NCBI GenBank assembly: GCA_018902385.1
Contig: JABSSW010000035.1
Location: forward strand, 372,001 to 436,000
Direction: 5' to 3'
From: Physcia stellaris
Lineage: Eukaryota; Ascomycota; Lecanoromycetes; Caliciales; Physciaceae
DNA length: 64,000 nucleotides
In this document: positions 12,901 to 24,145 of the stretch, piece after piece
How positions within the stretch are numbered: the stretch's first letter is position 1
Layout of the letters: each line of letters starts with the position of its first letter
Position numbers and translations under genes: made by a program
Notes under the pieces: model-generated
Seen by the model: the letters and a program-made list of their open reading frames with translations, nothing else
What the model was told of the DNA's origin: nothing
Databases searched by the model: none

Positions 12901-14078
12901 CGGTTCGAGGCCAAGAGTGTTTTCGCGAAATCGGTTGATAATATCTCCAAGTCCCTGCCATGTCATCATCTCGACAAGAATGTAGGATAGGAAGTTGGTT
13001 ATGCTGGTATCCGTATTTGATGATTGAATGTTAGCCAAAGGATGAGGAAACGCTTGAGTGGGCGACCACGGCATCCTGAAGCAGGTTATATTAGGAAATC
13101 AGGAAACGGAAACGCAGGAAAGGCTACATACGTGAACATTAGATGTAGAGGAATTCCGAGCTTCTCAGCACAATGGATGTGAGCAAAACTTGGTGGATTA
13201 GCGATGATGGCGTCGGCTAAGAAAGGCTTCGCTGCAGCGTCACCGTCCATTGATACTCCGCTGTCGAGACTCGATCGACTGTTAAGGTACTCGGATGCTG
13301 GGACTCCAGTTCCGTCGCCCATTTCAATACAAGACCTCCAGCAACCTTGCACGATCTCATACATTCCCCGGCGCCGCTTTCCAACATCTCCGCTACGGAG
13401 TGTGTCCATGCCCGGCATAAGACCCGGGTTTTTGACCATAAATGCCATCAGCTCAGCTGGATCGCCGCCAATGCTGAAGAACTCTAGGCCATTCTCCTCT
13501 ACAAATGTTTTGAAAGTGGGATGCGTCGCTAGTCGCACACGATGACCGTGAAGTGCTTTGATTGTCTTACCAAGAGCCACAAATGGCTGCACATCGCCAC
13601 GTGAGCCGACTACGTGGATGACAATATTCAGTGTGGGAGGGGGATTCTGTCTGGCTTCCCCACTAATGCTGGGTGGAATATAAGCCGCTGGTTCGGCAGT
13701 CGCTTCCTCGGCCTGTTGAAGATTGAGTTGGCTTCGCAGAGCTGGCACCAGGAGGCTAGAAAGCGCTCGTGAGTCATCGTTGATCCTGATATCCACGCGG
13801 CCGTCGTCTACGTCTTTGTCAGCTCACAACAACTCTTGGCCTTTGTGCTGCACCCTACCGGCTATTTGTGCTTTCGTGTCAAAGCCGTGCTGATTGATGT
13901 CGACTTGGCCGTACGTTTCGCTATACGCTGGTGGTGGCTCATCTTCGAAGGGAGTTCGTTTCGGCGATTGCGCTGTAGAGTCCTCAGCCTGTGAGACTGG
14001 AGCTTGCCTACTGGCCTGTAAGCATGGAAGCCTAGTAGGATATGGAAGACCATCTGAGCCTACTCGGCGCTGCGACAT
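9935..14078 (-). CDS. UDP-glucose:sterol glucosyltransferase-type enzyme with Vps13/ATG2-like segment and UIMs
   Basis: Seven exons (14078-13859, 13807-13132, 13075-12839, 12786-12019, 11970-11244, 11197-11059, 10959-9935) sum to 3,792 nt, or 1,263 residues. The N-terminal GT28-like half carries [17 protein letters not shown]. The UDP-sugar-binding half carries [17 protein letters not shown] and [10 protein letters not shown], typical of ATG26/UGT80 sterol glucosyltransferases, which add glucose to membrane sterols. Unlike yeast ATG26 there is no GRAM/PH region in front. After the catalytic domain come [19 protein letters not shown] and [17 protein letters not shown], then [13 protein letters not shown], resembling the lipid-contact C-terminal segment of Vps13/ATG2. 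The last exon is acidic and contains repeated ubiquitin-interacting-motif-like helices ([43 protein letters not shown]). This architecture points to ubiquitin-guided action on membranes; that is inference. Confidence 0.85.
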
Positions 14079-14649
14079 TCACTAATCGAAGCATGACTTG
14101 ATCGTAGTTGTTCGCCGTTTTGCATATTCGACATGGTTGTATGCGCGTAGAGTTCCTGTTAGGCAACGAACACTATGAATTTCTCCTCAGGTACGCCGTT
14201 CCTTAACTTAGACTCTCGAGTAGTAGGTATCGTGCGAGGTTAAAATGTAGCAAGGCATATGATCGTTGGGGGTTCGGGAAGAAGATGGCAGACTGGCAAG
14301 TGATTGTATAAGTACTTAATGTCTGAAGGCATTATTTCAAAGGGGAGTCATTTAGGAGCCTGGTCATCTGCTCCAAGACATTTAGGGGAGATTTAGAGAT
14401 GGCTTAGAGAACACTTAAGTTACAATAGGAATAGAAAGAGTGAACGCATGCCATGGAACTTCTTATCGATAAGGTTCGGGTGTTCCTTTGCTGATAGTAC
14501 ACTTCCTATAAAAAAATGTCCAGTAAAATCGCTTAACGCGGGTGATCGACCGGGAAGAATTCTGACCAATCCTGCCTTCGTATTTCTTAAAGCCGATAAA
14601 TCCAACCAATACTTAATTTTTGTTCCCAATCGGGGCATACGTCAAGACC

Positions 14650-15060
14650 ACCTCAAAACGTTTCAACAAGGTACATTTACTTCACATCTTGCACACCAAT
14701 CAGCAATCACATTTGATTTTCATCTATCTAGCTCAAGCTGTAGAACGAAATAAGCGCATTTCAACGTCGTAAAAATGATAGAAATCGGTTCATTATCGCA
14801 ATAACTCTGAAGTTTGAAAGGTCATGCTCCTGCCAGATTTGTGCCAAATCGCCAGCTGAGGTGTCTGCGGAAGCGTTTCGCTCAACTCTTCGTAACCTGT
14901 ACAGCTTTTTCGCATCTTGCATCCCAGCCAACAATCACATATGATTTTCACTTATGTGGACAGGATTGTAAAGCAGAATGAGCGCAATCCAACGCTGCAA
15001 AAATGACAGAAATCGGTTCATTATCGCAATAGTTCTGAGGCTTGAAAGGCGATGCTGCAG
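14650..15060. repeat. Decayed 228-bp tandem duplication (RIP-like)
   Basis: A segment around 14650-14830 recurs with an offset of 228 bp at about 14878-15058. Over the 76 nt starting at 14753 and 14981 the copies differ at 12 positions, ten of them transitions. Both copies share a core reading gaaatcggttcattatcgca. Transition bias fits RIP-like decay of a duplicated sequence. Confidence 0.65.
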
Positions 15061-15309
15061 CCCCTGTTTGCGGAGCAACTCCCCGCGATGCCTGCAAAGC
15101 AACGATGCGATTTTCACCACAATTCAATGCGACCACGACAGATTTTTGAAATTATTGATTATTTGAATAGTGCTCATTCCGTGCTTCAGAACGAGCCTTC
15201 GTTTGTATGTTTTACTTGCTGGATGCAGATGCTATTAAGGTGCGAAATTGATAGAAGCGCAAAACGCGTGCGGGATCATTGCGGAGATTTCGTAATCTTA
15301 TCATATTTG

Positions 15310-15322
15310 ACCCTAACCCTAA
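15310..15322 (-). repeat. Interstitial telomere-like motif
   Basis: Two adjacent units of the fungal telomere repeat in CCCTAA orientation (ccctaaccctaag). It is short and internal, so it may be a telobox-type promoter site or a trace of break repair. Confidence 0.5.
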
Positions 15323-16014
15323 GAGCTCTCGATAGAGTGTTTTTTTAAAAACTTCCGGGCACACTTGCAAGGTACATATGTATTATTATAAGAAGTATTT
15401 AGTAGCTATGAATATCAGTGAAGCCTCACATCGTCCTTGTTTCAGGTATTGAATTCAAGCCACAGAATCATCAATTGAGAGTCATATGACATCCCCATCT
15501 CTAAAAGCGTGTCAGATTTAGCATTTATGACCGCTATAGGCAAGGACATCACCACTACCCGGTCTATTGTTTGCAAGACTATCAGCAACTCTTTCGCAAT
15601 TTCGGGTTCTAGTATAGGCTTTCCTGATTAATTGTGTACAAAAGTAGCCACTGCATACGAAGGCAGCACATTTTGGTGACCCCGGGTGTTGATCTCTGAT
15701 GATGAGCCTACCTTACTTTCTCCATCATTGGCTCCCAATCTTCCAAAGGCTCTGTATGCCCCTGCAAATCCTCTTGGTTATCCAAAGATGGTAAAATTCG
15801 ATGAACACTATTCATCATCACGGTTGCAAATGTTATAGTTCCTGCCCCGGTCATCAGAGTGTTCTCCAGTCTAACAGCGGGAGAATGCGCCGATCTCGTT
15901 TGCATCGAATGCATGTAATGAGACTGCTAGGTCTGCCTGCTATGGATTGAAGCTAGTTGCCTGAGCGCCTTAGGTTTCCATACAGATTGAAGGTCCCTGT
16001 GCCTTCTTCAGATT

Positions 16015-17720
16015 TCATCGCTTTCGTGATCTGCTTGGAACAGTCGTCGAGCCGTTGAGCGCTATTGCTTTCTTGACACCTCGTTCATCTCCACTCTCTG
16101 CCGTTTGCCCGTTCATCCACTCTTTGCCTTCCCCAGGGCTGCGCCGCCGCATAGTACCTGGGCCAACAGCCACGATCTCTTCCTCGCTGTCACTATCAAC
16201 AATATCCAAAAGAACTGGCATCCTGAATGCTGCTTCCTCAAACTCGATCTTCGTTGGTTGAATGCTAAGGACATCTACAACTTCGTCTTCCAGGTCCAAA
16301 CGCCGTTTTTGGATTTCTTCAATGGGGTGGATGTCGAATTCATCCTCACGCTCCATATATTCGACGTTTTCTTCGACTTCGGCAAAATCAGGCGCGAGGG
16401 CAGACCAACGTTGAGGTGTATTTATAGTGAATAGATAAATCCCTCCGTCGACTAGGCCACAAGCTACAAGGAAAGGCCGGGTGGGATGCCACTAGTTCAC
16501 GTCAGCAGGGTTTCCCCGAGGCACACTTTACTGAATAATGAACCTCTACTACTCCAAGCTCTTCTTTCGGGCCTTCGAGAATCTTGACTAAACTCCCATG
16601 ACCTCTCTCCCATAGGTATATATCGTGGTTCATGTACGTCGACGCGGTAACGTATTCTCCCGTCGCACTGAAAGCTACGTGATTCCAACTGAGCCTGTTA
16701 ACGACGTCTTGGAATTTATGTTCAACTTCGAGCTTGATGTTTTCAGGGTTGACGTTCGCTTGCGATAAATCGGTCAAGGGGATGGTTCGAATAACGCGAT
16801 CACTACAATTGGCGACCATATCCCGTCCGGAAGTGGTCAGTCGGAGTAGTATGATGAAGCCGTTACTGCATATCCGCGTCGAGTATATGATCTTACATGA
16901 CTTTGTTTCGATGACGTTCAACCATCCCTTACTGGTGCCAGCAATTATATGATCGCCCAGGGCTGTGAAGATCGTGATGCAAGTAGTCTGTTTTGCATCC
17001 TGAGCTGCTTGTTTCTCGGTCATATCTTCCTCGTCTAGGCTTGCACGTTTTGGCGCTGAAGGCAATTGACGTTTGATGGGCACTGGTGTAGAAATATCAA
17101 CAAGCACGGGCTGATCATCAAAAACGGATGCTACAAAGAGAAGGCTGCGGATTTGGTAAGCAAAAAAGCTCTCGCTTGCCTTAGTGACGTACTGATTGTA
17201 TGGGTGCATCTCCGCAATGTATACCGGGGCTTCGAAGCGGACGGTACGTAGTCTGGCACCATCCTGAAGATCCCAAAGAACACATTTCCAATCTTGGGAA
17301 GAGCTGAGGAGATATCTGCTATTTCGAGACCAGCTGCACCAATCAACAAGAAGAACGGAATCACGGCGTAGCTCATAGTACCTTAACGACTGCACATGCC
17401 GGGTATGTCCACGCAGTTTGCGCGCGACTCCACTTGTCTCCATGTCCCAAATAACGATCGTTCCATCTGCCTTGCCAAAGCCATAAGCATTTCGATAGTG
17501 CGCGGCATCTATCACGTGGTGCAGCCTACCCTGCCGGAAGCGAGAAAGTCTCCTTTGCGATTGAAACGAACACAGGTCGAATGCCCAGACTCTGAACGAG
17601 ATAAGTGATTGACCGACTAGTCATGAGGGCTGTGGTTCCTGAATACTTACTTAAGTGACCAGTCAAAGATTCGGGATAGTCCTGCGCGAGGACAAACGGG
17701 TCAACCAGAGAATTGTTCAT
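16015..17720 (-). CDS. swd1: SWD1, WD40 subunit of the COMPASS (Set1) H3K4 methyltransferase complex
   Basis: Five exons (17720-17651, 17591-17530, 17470-17193, 17144-16532, 16491-16015) sum to 1,500 nt, giving 499 residues. The N-terminus MNNSLVDPFVLAQDYPESL matches the RbBP5/Swd1 family; an ATG five codons upstream (17735) is less likely. WD repeats include GTIVIWDMETSGVARKLRGH, SWSRNSRYLLSSSQDWK and GEYVTASTYMNHDIYLWERG. Exon joins restore family motifs, such as HPYNHLLFVAS across the 17192-17145 intron. The C-terminal tail has an acidic stretch (LDIVDSDSEEEIVAVGPG) like the Ash2-contacting tail of RbBP5. Swd1 scaffolds Set1 with Ash2/Bre2 in the nucleus for H3K4 methylation at promoters. 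It is divergent from RPB1, the polymerase subunit whose phosphorylated CTD helps recruit COMPASS. Confidence 0.92.
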
Positions 17721-18472
17721 GGCAAATGGCTCCAAAAGCGTGAGCGTATAATTACTTGGGAGCTGTTGTGAATGTGTTGTAATTTCGAGGAGTTATCGAA
17801 TACGCTCTCCAATAGCGACCTTCACGAGTATCCCTTCAGGAAACACCGAACGTGAAAACATTCCTGACGAGTCCTCAGGATGAAGTGAAGTATTCGTGAT
17901 CAAGTTTTGTAAGGTGCATCGTATCTTTGTGAATAATACGCGTACACAGATAAAGTACATAGTCTCGGCAAGGCAAGGAATCTGAGTGCTGCAATATGCC
18001 CGAAGAGGCTAGTGCGGCTCAGCCAAAACACGCTAAGTTGAGGTATTCTTATTTCTTACCTGTAATTCTTGGCTCCGAACTGAAAGAGAATCTCCCTTTC
18101 GCCGCCTTCACACTAACATCTCTCTGTCATCTCCACCATCGCAAACCTTGGAAACCCGAATCATGTTATCTTATTGCTGAACTGATCTGCACTGCCGCGA
18201 GATTGGAGCCCAACACATTCACGCAGTGTTGGCAGGGAGGTGACTCGGAACAGTCAGCCCTTCGTGGTCAGCGACAACGATCACAAACAGCAATCCAAGG
18301 ATATCACTTCACCACGGTCGCGAACCTACTACCTGAACAAGCAGTCAATTCTTCGGTGGCGGATGGAGAGAGGCCAGGTGTCAAGAGCTTGAGGACTTGT
18401 ACCCGTGGGAGCCCGAGGCTTGAATCCCTTTGCTGTCTTTGGAAAACCGCCTGGTCGGCGGTGTTGCGCAAC
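17721..18472. promoter_or_regulatory. Divergent SWD1/RPB1 intergenic promoter region
   Basis: A 752-bp region lies between divergent start codons. On the + strand it stays open in the RPB1 frame from 17996, but this upstream segment has no resemblance to RPB1 and is best read as 5' UTR/promoter. Confidence 0.6.
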
Positions 18473-21400
18473 ATGGCAGACCACAACCGCCCCTACTCCA
18501 GTGCGCCCATCCGCGATATTGAAGAAATTCAGTTTGGGCTCCTCTCCCCCGAGGAGATCAAGAACATGAGCGTGGCGTCGATTGAGTATCCCGAGACGAC
18601 GGATGAGTCAACTCAGTTGCCACGGCAGAACGGTCTTGCTGATCCGAAACTCGGGACCATCGATAGAGGCATGCGATGTGGTACCTGTGACGAGAACATG
18701 ACAGATTGTCCTGGGCATTTTGGTCATATCGAGCTCGCAACCCCTGTTTTCCATGTCGGTCTGTTGTTGCCTGCTTGGTCTTTTGGTTGAGTGCCTGCTG
18801 ATATCCTTATAGGCTTCATAACCAAGATCAAAAAGTTGCTTGAGACTGTTTGTCACAATTGCGGCAAGATTAAGGTCGATGAAGTCTGTCATCCCACACC
18901 AGTTGACCGCCGCCGTTTGCGTTCAAGTGCTGACAATGATAACATTATAGTCAAACGTAGTGTTCAAGGACGCTCTACGTATGCGTGATCCCAAGAGACG
19001 CTTCGATGCTATTTGGCGACTATGTAAACCCAAGATGATCTGCGAGATGTCTGCCAATCAAGATGAAGAAAACAAAGACCCGGCCAAAGAATCACTGTCT
19101 GGACATGGAGGTTGCGGCAATATTCAGCCCGAAGTTAGAAAAGACGGTCTTAAGCTAATGGGCACTTGGAAGCCTCAAAAGGGCGACGAGGAGAGTGAGG
19201 GACAACAAGCCGAGAAGAAGCCCATCACTCCCAAAATGGCCTTAGCAGTCTTTCAGGAGATCTCAACTGATGATATCAAAAAGCTGGGCTTGAGCAATGA
19301 TTACGCTCGTCCTGAATGGATGATAATTACAGTTCTTCCTGTACCGCCGCCACCGGTGCGACCAAGCATTAAGGTGGATGGGGGAGACGGCCCAACAGGC
19401 GAGGATGACTTAACATACAAGCTTGGCGACATCATACGTGCCAACGGTAACGTTCGTCGAGGGGAAACCGAGGGCACCCCAGCACATATCATTGAAGAAT
19501 TCGAAACTCTGCTCCAATTTCATGTGGCGACTTACATGTCAAATGACACCGCAGGTCAGCCGCAAGCTTTACAAAAATCTGGACGGCCTGTGAAAGCGAT
19601 TCGTGCACGTTTAAAAGGCAAGGAAGGCCGCGTGCGCGGCAACCTCATGGGCAAACGAGTAGATTTCTCTGCTCGTACCGTCATTACCGGCGACCCGAAT
19701 CTTTCGCTTGATGAGGTTGGTGTTCCGAGGAGTATTGCAAGAACCCTCACCTATCCAGAGACTGTGACACCCTACAATATCCACAAGTTGCACCAGCTAG
19801 TCAAGAATGGTCCCAATGAGCACCCAGGTGCTCGCTATGTCATCCGTGATTCAGGGGAAAGAATCGATCTGCGCTTTCATAGACGAGCTGGAGATCTCGT
19901 CTTACAGTACGGCTGGAAAGTTGAGCGCCATATCGTCGATGGCGATTTCATCATCTTTAATCGCCAGCCGTCGCTGCACAAAGAGTCTATGATGGGTCAC
20001 CGTGTTCGCGTCATGCCCTACTCAACCTTTCGACTGAATCTCTCGGTCACGTCTCCTTACAACGCCGACTTTGACGGTGATGAGATGAACCTACACGTCC
20101 CTCAAAGCGAGGAGACTCGAGCGGAAGTTAACCAGCTGTGCATGGTTCCGCTCAACATCGTATCTCCCCAGCGCAACAGCCCTTTAATGGGTATTGTCCA
20201 GGATACTCTTTGCGGGATTTACAAAATTTGTCGTCGGGATGTGTTTCTCAACCAGGAACAGATCATGAATATATTGTTGTGGGTTCCGGAGTGGGACGGC
20301 GTCATCCCCCAACCTGCGGTGTTGAAACCGACGCCGCTATGGACGGGCAAACAGATCGTGAGCCTCGTAATTCCTTCTGGACTCAATCTCGTCAAATGTT
20401 CTGATTACGCACCCCTGAAGGACGACGGTATATTTGTTTCCAGTGGCGAGCTGATGTTCGGTTTACTCAATAAAAAGATTGTTGGGGCCGCTATGGGAGG
20501 CATCATTCACATCGTGTACAATGAGAAAGGTCCAGAAGCCGCTATGACCTTTTTCAATGGCGCTCAGGCTGTTGTGAATTATTGGCTTCTACACAACGGG
20601 TTCAGCATCGGCATTGGCGATACCATACCCGATCGAGAGACCATCAGATTAATCGAAGAAGCTGTCAATGTCCAGAAGCGAGAGGTAACCGAAATCACCC
20701 AAATGGCAACCGAAAGTAGGCTTGATACTCTCCCGGGAATGAATGTCCGAGAGACGTTTGAGAGTCGGGTTTCGAAAGCTCTGAACAAAGCTCGTGATGA
20801 CGCTGGAACCGTGACAGAAGATAGTTTGAAGGATCTTAACAATGCTACTCAGATGGCTCGTTCTGGCTCTAAGGGATCAACGATCAACATATCTCAGATG
20901 ACCGCTGTTGTTGGTCAGCAATCAGTCGAAGGCAAGCGAATACCTTTTGGGTTCAAGTACCGTACACTGCCCCACTTTACAAAGGATGACTATTCTCCCG
21001 AGTCAAGAGGATTTGTCGAAAACTCCTATCTTCGTGGCCTGACCCCCACGGAATTTTTCTTCCACGCCATGGCTGGTCGCGAAGGTTTGATCGATACTGC
21101 TGTGAAAACTGCCGAAACTGGTTATATCCAGCGCCGACTGGTCAAAGCCTTGGAAGATGTCATGGCCAAGTACGATGGTACCATACGCAATTCACTTGGT
21201 GATATTGTACAATTTGTTTACGGCGAAGATGGCCTCGATGGAGCTCACATCGAGCCACAACTACTCGACATCATTGTCTGCTCCGACGCCAAGTTCGAAA
21301 AGGATTTCCGTGTTGACCTTATGGACGACAATCCGAAAACGACAATATCCTCAGATTTTCTAGAGCAAGCGACTGAAATCGCCGCTGATGGTAAAGTCCA

Positions 21401-24145
21401 GCGTGTTTTGGACGAGGAGTACGAGAAGCTCAAAACTGCCCGAGAGTTCCTTCGAAAGAATAAGAAGGATAATAATGAACAGCTACAGCTTCCTCTCAAC
21501 ATCCCACGCATTCTCGAGACCGCTATGACGACTTTCAATATCAAAAATGGATCTCGAAGCAACCTTGATCCAGTAGAGGTGATTACCGAAGTCAATAAAC
21601 TACTTGATCGCCTAGTCGTGGTGCGTGGCGACGACCCCTTATCACGGGAAGGTCAACACAATGCCACTCTACTTTTCAAGGCTCTGCTTCGATCTCGCCT
21701 TGCGTTCAAACGCCTTGTAATGGAGTACTCGCTGAACAAGTTAGCATTCCAGCATGTCTTGGGCGAAATCGAGAGCCGGTTCTCTCGCGCAGCTGTAAAT
21801 CCTGGCGAAATGGTAGGCGTTCTAGCTGCTCAGTCTATTGGTGAGCCAGCGACTCAGATGACATTAAACACCTTCCATTTTGCTGGTGTTTCTTCCAAAA
21901 ACGTCACACTTGGCGTTCCCCGTCTGAAGGAGATTCTCAACGTTGCAAAGAACATCAAAACTCCCGCCATGGTTGTTTTCCAAGAGGATCCACATGCCGG
22001 TAAAGAAGTCGCTAAATCTCTGAGAAGCGCTGTCGAACACACAAAACTTCGTTCGGTCACTGAGTCTACGGAAATATACTACGATCCTGACATTCGATCG
22101 ACATGTATTGAAGCTGATCGTGACATGGTGGAATCTTACTTCATCCTTCCGGACGCTGACGCGCAAGACGAGCACCGGCAATCAAGATGGCTCTTACGCA
22201 TCATTCTTGATCGTAAAAAGCTTCTCGACAAGGAGCTCAGTGTGCAGGATGTCGCTTCCAAGATCAAAGAAAATTATGATACACACGTTGCGATAATCTT
22301 CAGTGACGATAACGCAGATGAGCAAGTTATTCGTATCCGCGCGTTGCATGATGAAAGCAAGGACCGCGATGAGGAAGAGGAAGAGGAAAATGTGAAATTG
22401 AAGAAGGTTGAGGGTCATCTCCTTGACACTTTGACTTTGCGTGGAGTGCCAGGCATCGAAAAGGCTTTCTTGAAAGAGGAGAAGAGACTACGTCTGACAG
22501 AGGCGGGCGAGTTGAAAATCGATAGTGCCGACCCTCTTTGCACCGAATGGTGTTTAGATACCAGTGGCTCGGCCTTGGCGGCGGTTCTAGCTGTTCCAGG
22601 AGTCGATACCACACGCATCTATACCAACTCATTCATCGAGGTCTTCGACGTCTTCGGCATTGAGGCCACAAGATCCGCACTTATGAGGGAGCTTACAGAT
22701 GTCCTTGCCTTTGATGGCTCATACGTCAATCACCGTCATCTGGCCCTCCTGGTCGATGTCATGACTTCTCGAGGATACCTCATGGCTATCACTCGTCATG
22801 GTATCAATAGGGCCGACACAGGCGTTTTGATGAGATGCTCTTTCGAAGAAACCGTTGAGATTCTCTTGGAAGCCGCTGCATCCGGTGAACTAGACGATTG
22901 TCGTGGCGTTTCTGAGAATGTCATGCTGGGACAGCTTGCCCCTGCCGGGACCGGCGAGCATCAGGTTTTCTTAGATCAAGCCATGCTCGATACCGTGGTC
23001 GCAGATAACGCCAAATACGGCATTGCGGGCAACATTGGCATCAAGGGCAACATGTCTCCTGAGGGTGCAGCTACGCCCTATGGCAGTTCGCCAGTGCAAG
23101 ATGGTGGCTATGTTGGTACGCCTGACTACGGCGCAAATTTCTCCCCTATGGCTAATACCGGCGCTGCCACTCCTGGGGGTTTCTCTGAGTATCAACCACA
23201 AGGGTTTGGTGGGGGAGGCTTCAGCCCATACGGTGCTCGTAGTCCGGCTGCAGTAATTGGAGTCTTGCTTATCATCCTTTGGTATCTGTCTCTAACATCG
23301 TCCACAGGCATCACCATTCAATTCTATGGCATCACCCCGCTTCTCGCCCGCTTCACCATATTCTCCATCGTAATACGTCCTGTTCCTGCGCATGATATCA
23401 TTAACTAAATTCGACAGGTCACCAAATATGGGAATCACGTCTCCAGGCTTTGCAAGTCCCCGCTTTGCCTCCGCCTCTCCAAATTTCAGTCCTCAAAGTC
23501 CCGCCTTCACGGTAATTAAAGATCCCTTTATCAGTGCTCTCAAAGCTAATCACAATACTTGCAGCCAACATCGCCTGCATACTCGGTACGAGAGCCCAGA
23601 TTTTTTCTATGTAGTCAGGAAGCAAGAGCTAATGGCTATTTACCCGCAGCCGTCCTCACCATCATTCTCCCCAGGCTCCCCTGCTGGCTACTCTCCATCG
23701 TGAGTCTGATCTTTCCCTACGATAATCATTCGCTGACATAGCTATGCAGTTCGCCAACTTATAGGTATGATGTTGTGATCCCTTTGAAGAGCAGATGACT
23801 GACCCGAAGGCCCAATCAGCCCTTCGTCTCCTCAATTCGCTGCTGCAGGCTCACCTTCAAGCCCGATGTACAGTCCTTCAAGCCCCGCTTTTGGTGTAGG
23901 CTCTGTCTCGCCAGCAAGCCCGCTCTATTCGCCGACTGCAAGTGTTCCTCAGCTTCTAAATACGCCCAACTGACCCCATCTAGAGCCCGCAATATTCCCC
24001 CAGCTCACCTCACTGGAGTCCGCAGAGCTCCAGTGGCCCGTCGCCGTCCAATATATCACCCTCCAGTATCTCACCCAGCTCCCCCGTATACAGTCCCGCC
24101 TCGCCAACCTTTTCTCCCGCCTCACCCGCTTCCCCTAAGCGATGA
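18473..24145 (+). CDS. rpb1: RPB1, largest subunit of RNA polymerase II, with degenerate intron-rich CTD
   Basis: Ten exons (18473-18758, 18813-18883, 18951-23252, 23308-23369, 23418-23511, 23565-23585, 23650-23699, 23750-23764, 23820-23943, 23984-24145) sum to 5,187 nt, or 1,728 residues. The zinc-binding clamp motifs CGTC and CPGHFGH, then CHNCGKIK, lie near the start. The catalytic magnesium loop is [17 protein letters not shown] and the bridge-helix/trigger-loop area reads [20 protein letters not shown]. It is the catalytic subunit transcribing mRNA in the nucleus. After about residue 1520 the C-terminal domain has SP-rich, Tyr-poor pseudo-heptads ([18 protein letters not shown]) rather than perfect YSPTSPS repeats. 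Seven introns split it, leaving micro-exons of 21 and 15 nt. The last donor (23944, GTTCCT) is weak but is the only phase that keeps the CTD frame. The gene is divergent from SWD1. Confidence 0.95.

Larger units (their letters stand above)
14079..16014. other. Non-coding region with decayed repeats
   Basis: This 1.9-kb stretch between the glucosyltransferase start and the SWD1 stop holds no supported gene. It contains a decayed 228-bp tandem duplication (listed separately) and a two-unit telomere-like CCCTAACCCTAA motif at about 15310-15322. The rest is moderately AT-rich. Confidence 0.5.

Noticed and set aside
13787-13807. A 20-nt intron in the glucosyltransferase gene
   Set aside because: Too short to splice and out of phase; the 51-nt intron 13858-13808 restores the family sequence.
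15301-15325. A chromosome end
   Set aside because: Only two telomere units, with ordinary genes on both sides.
17996-18472. Open frame continuous with RPB1 that could extend its N-terminus by 159 residues
   Set aside because: The sequence has no similarity to RPB1, and the family starts at [20 protein letters not shown]; read as 5' UTR.
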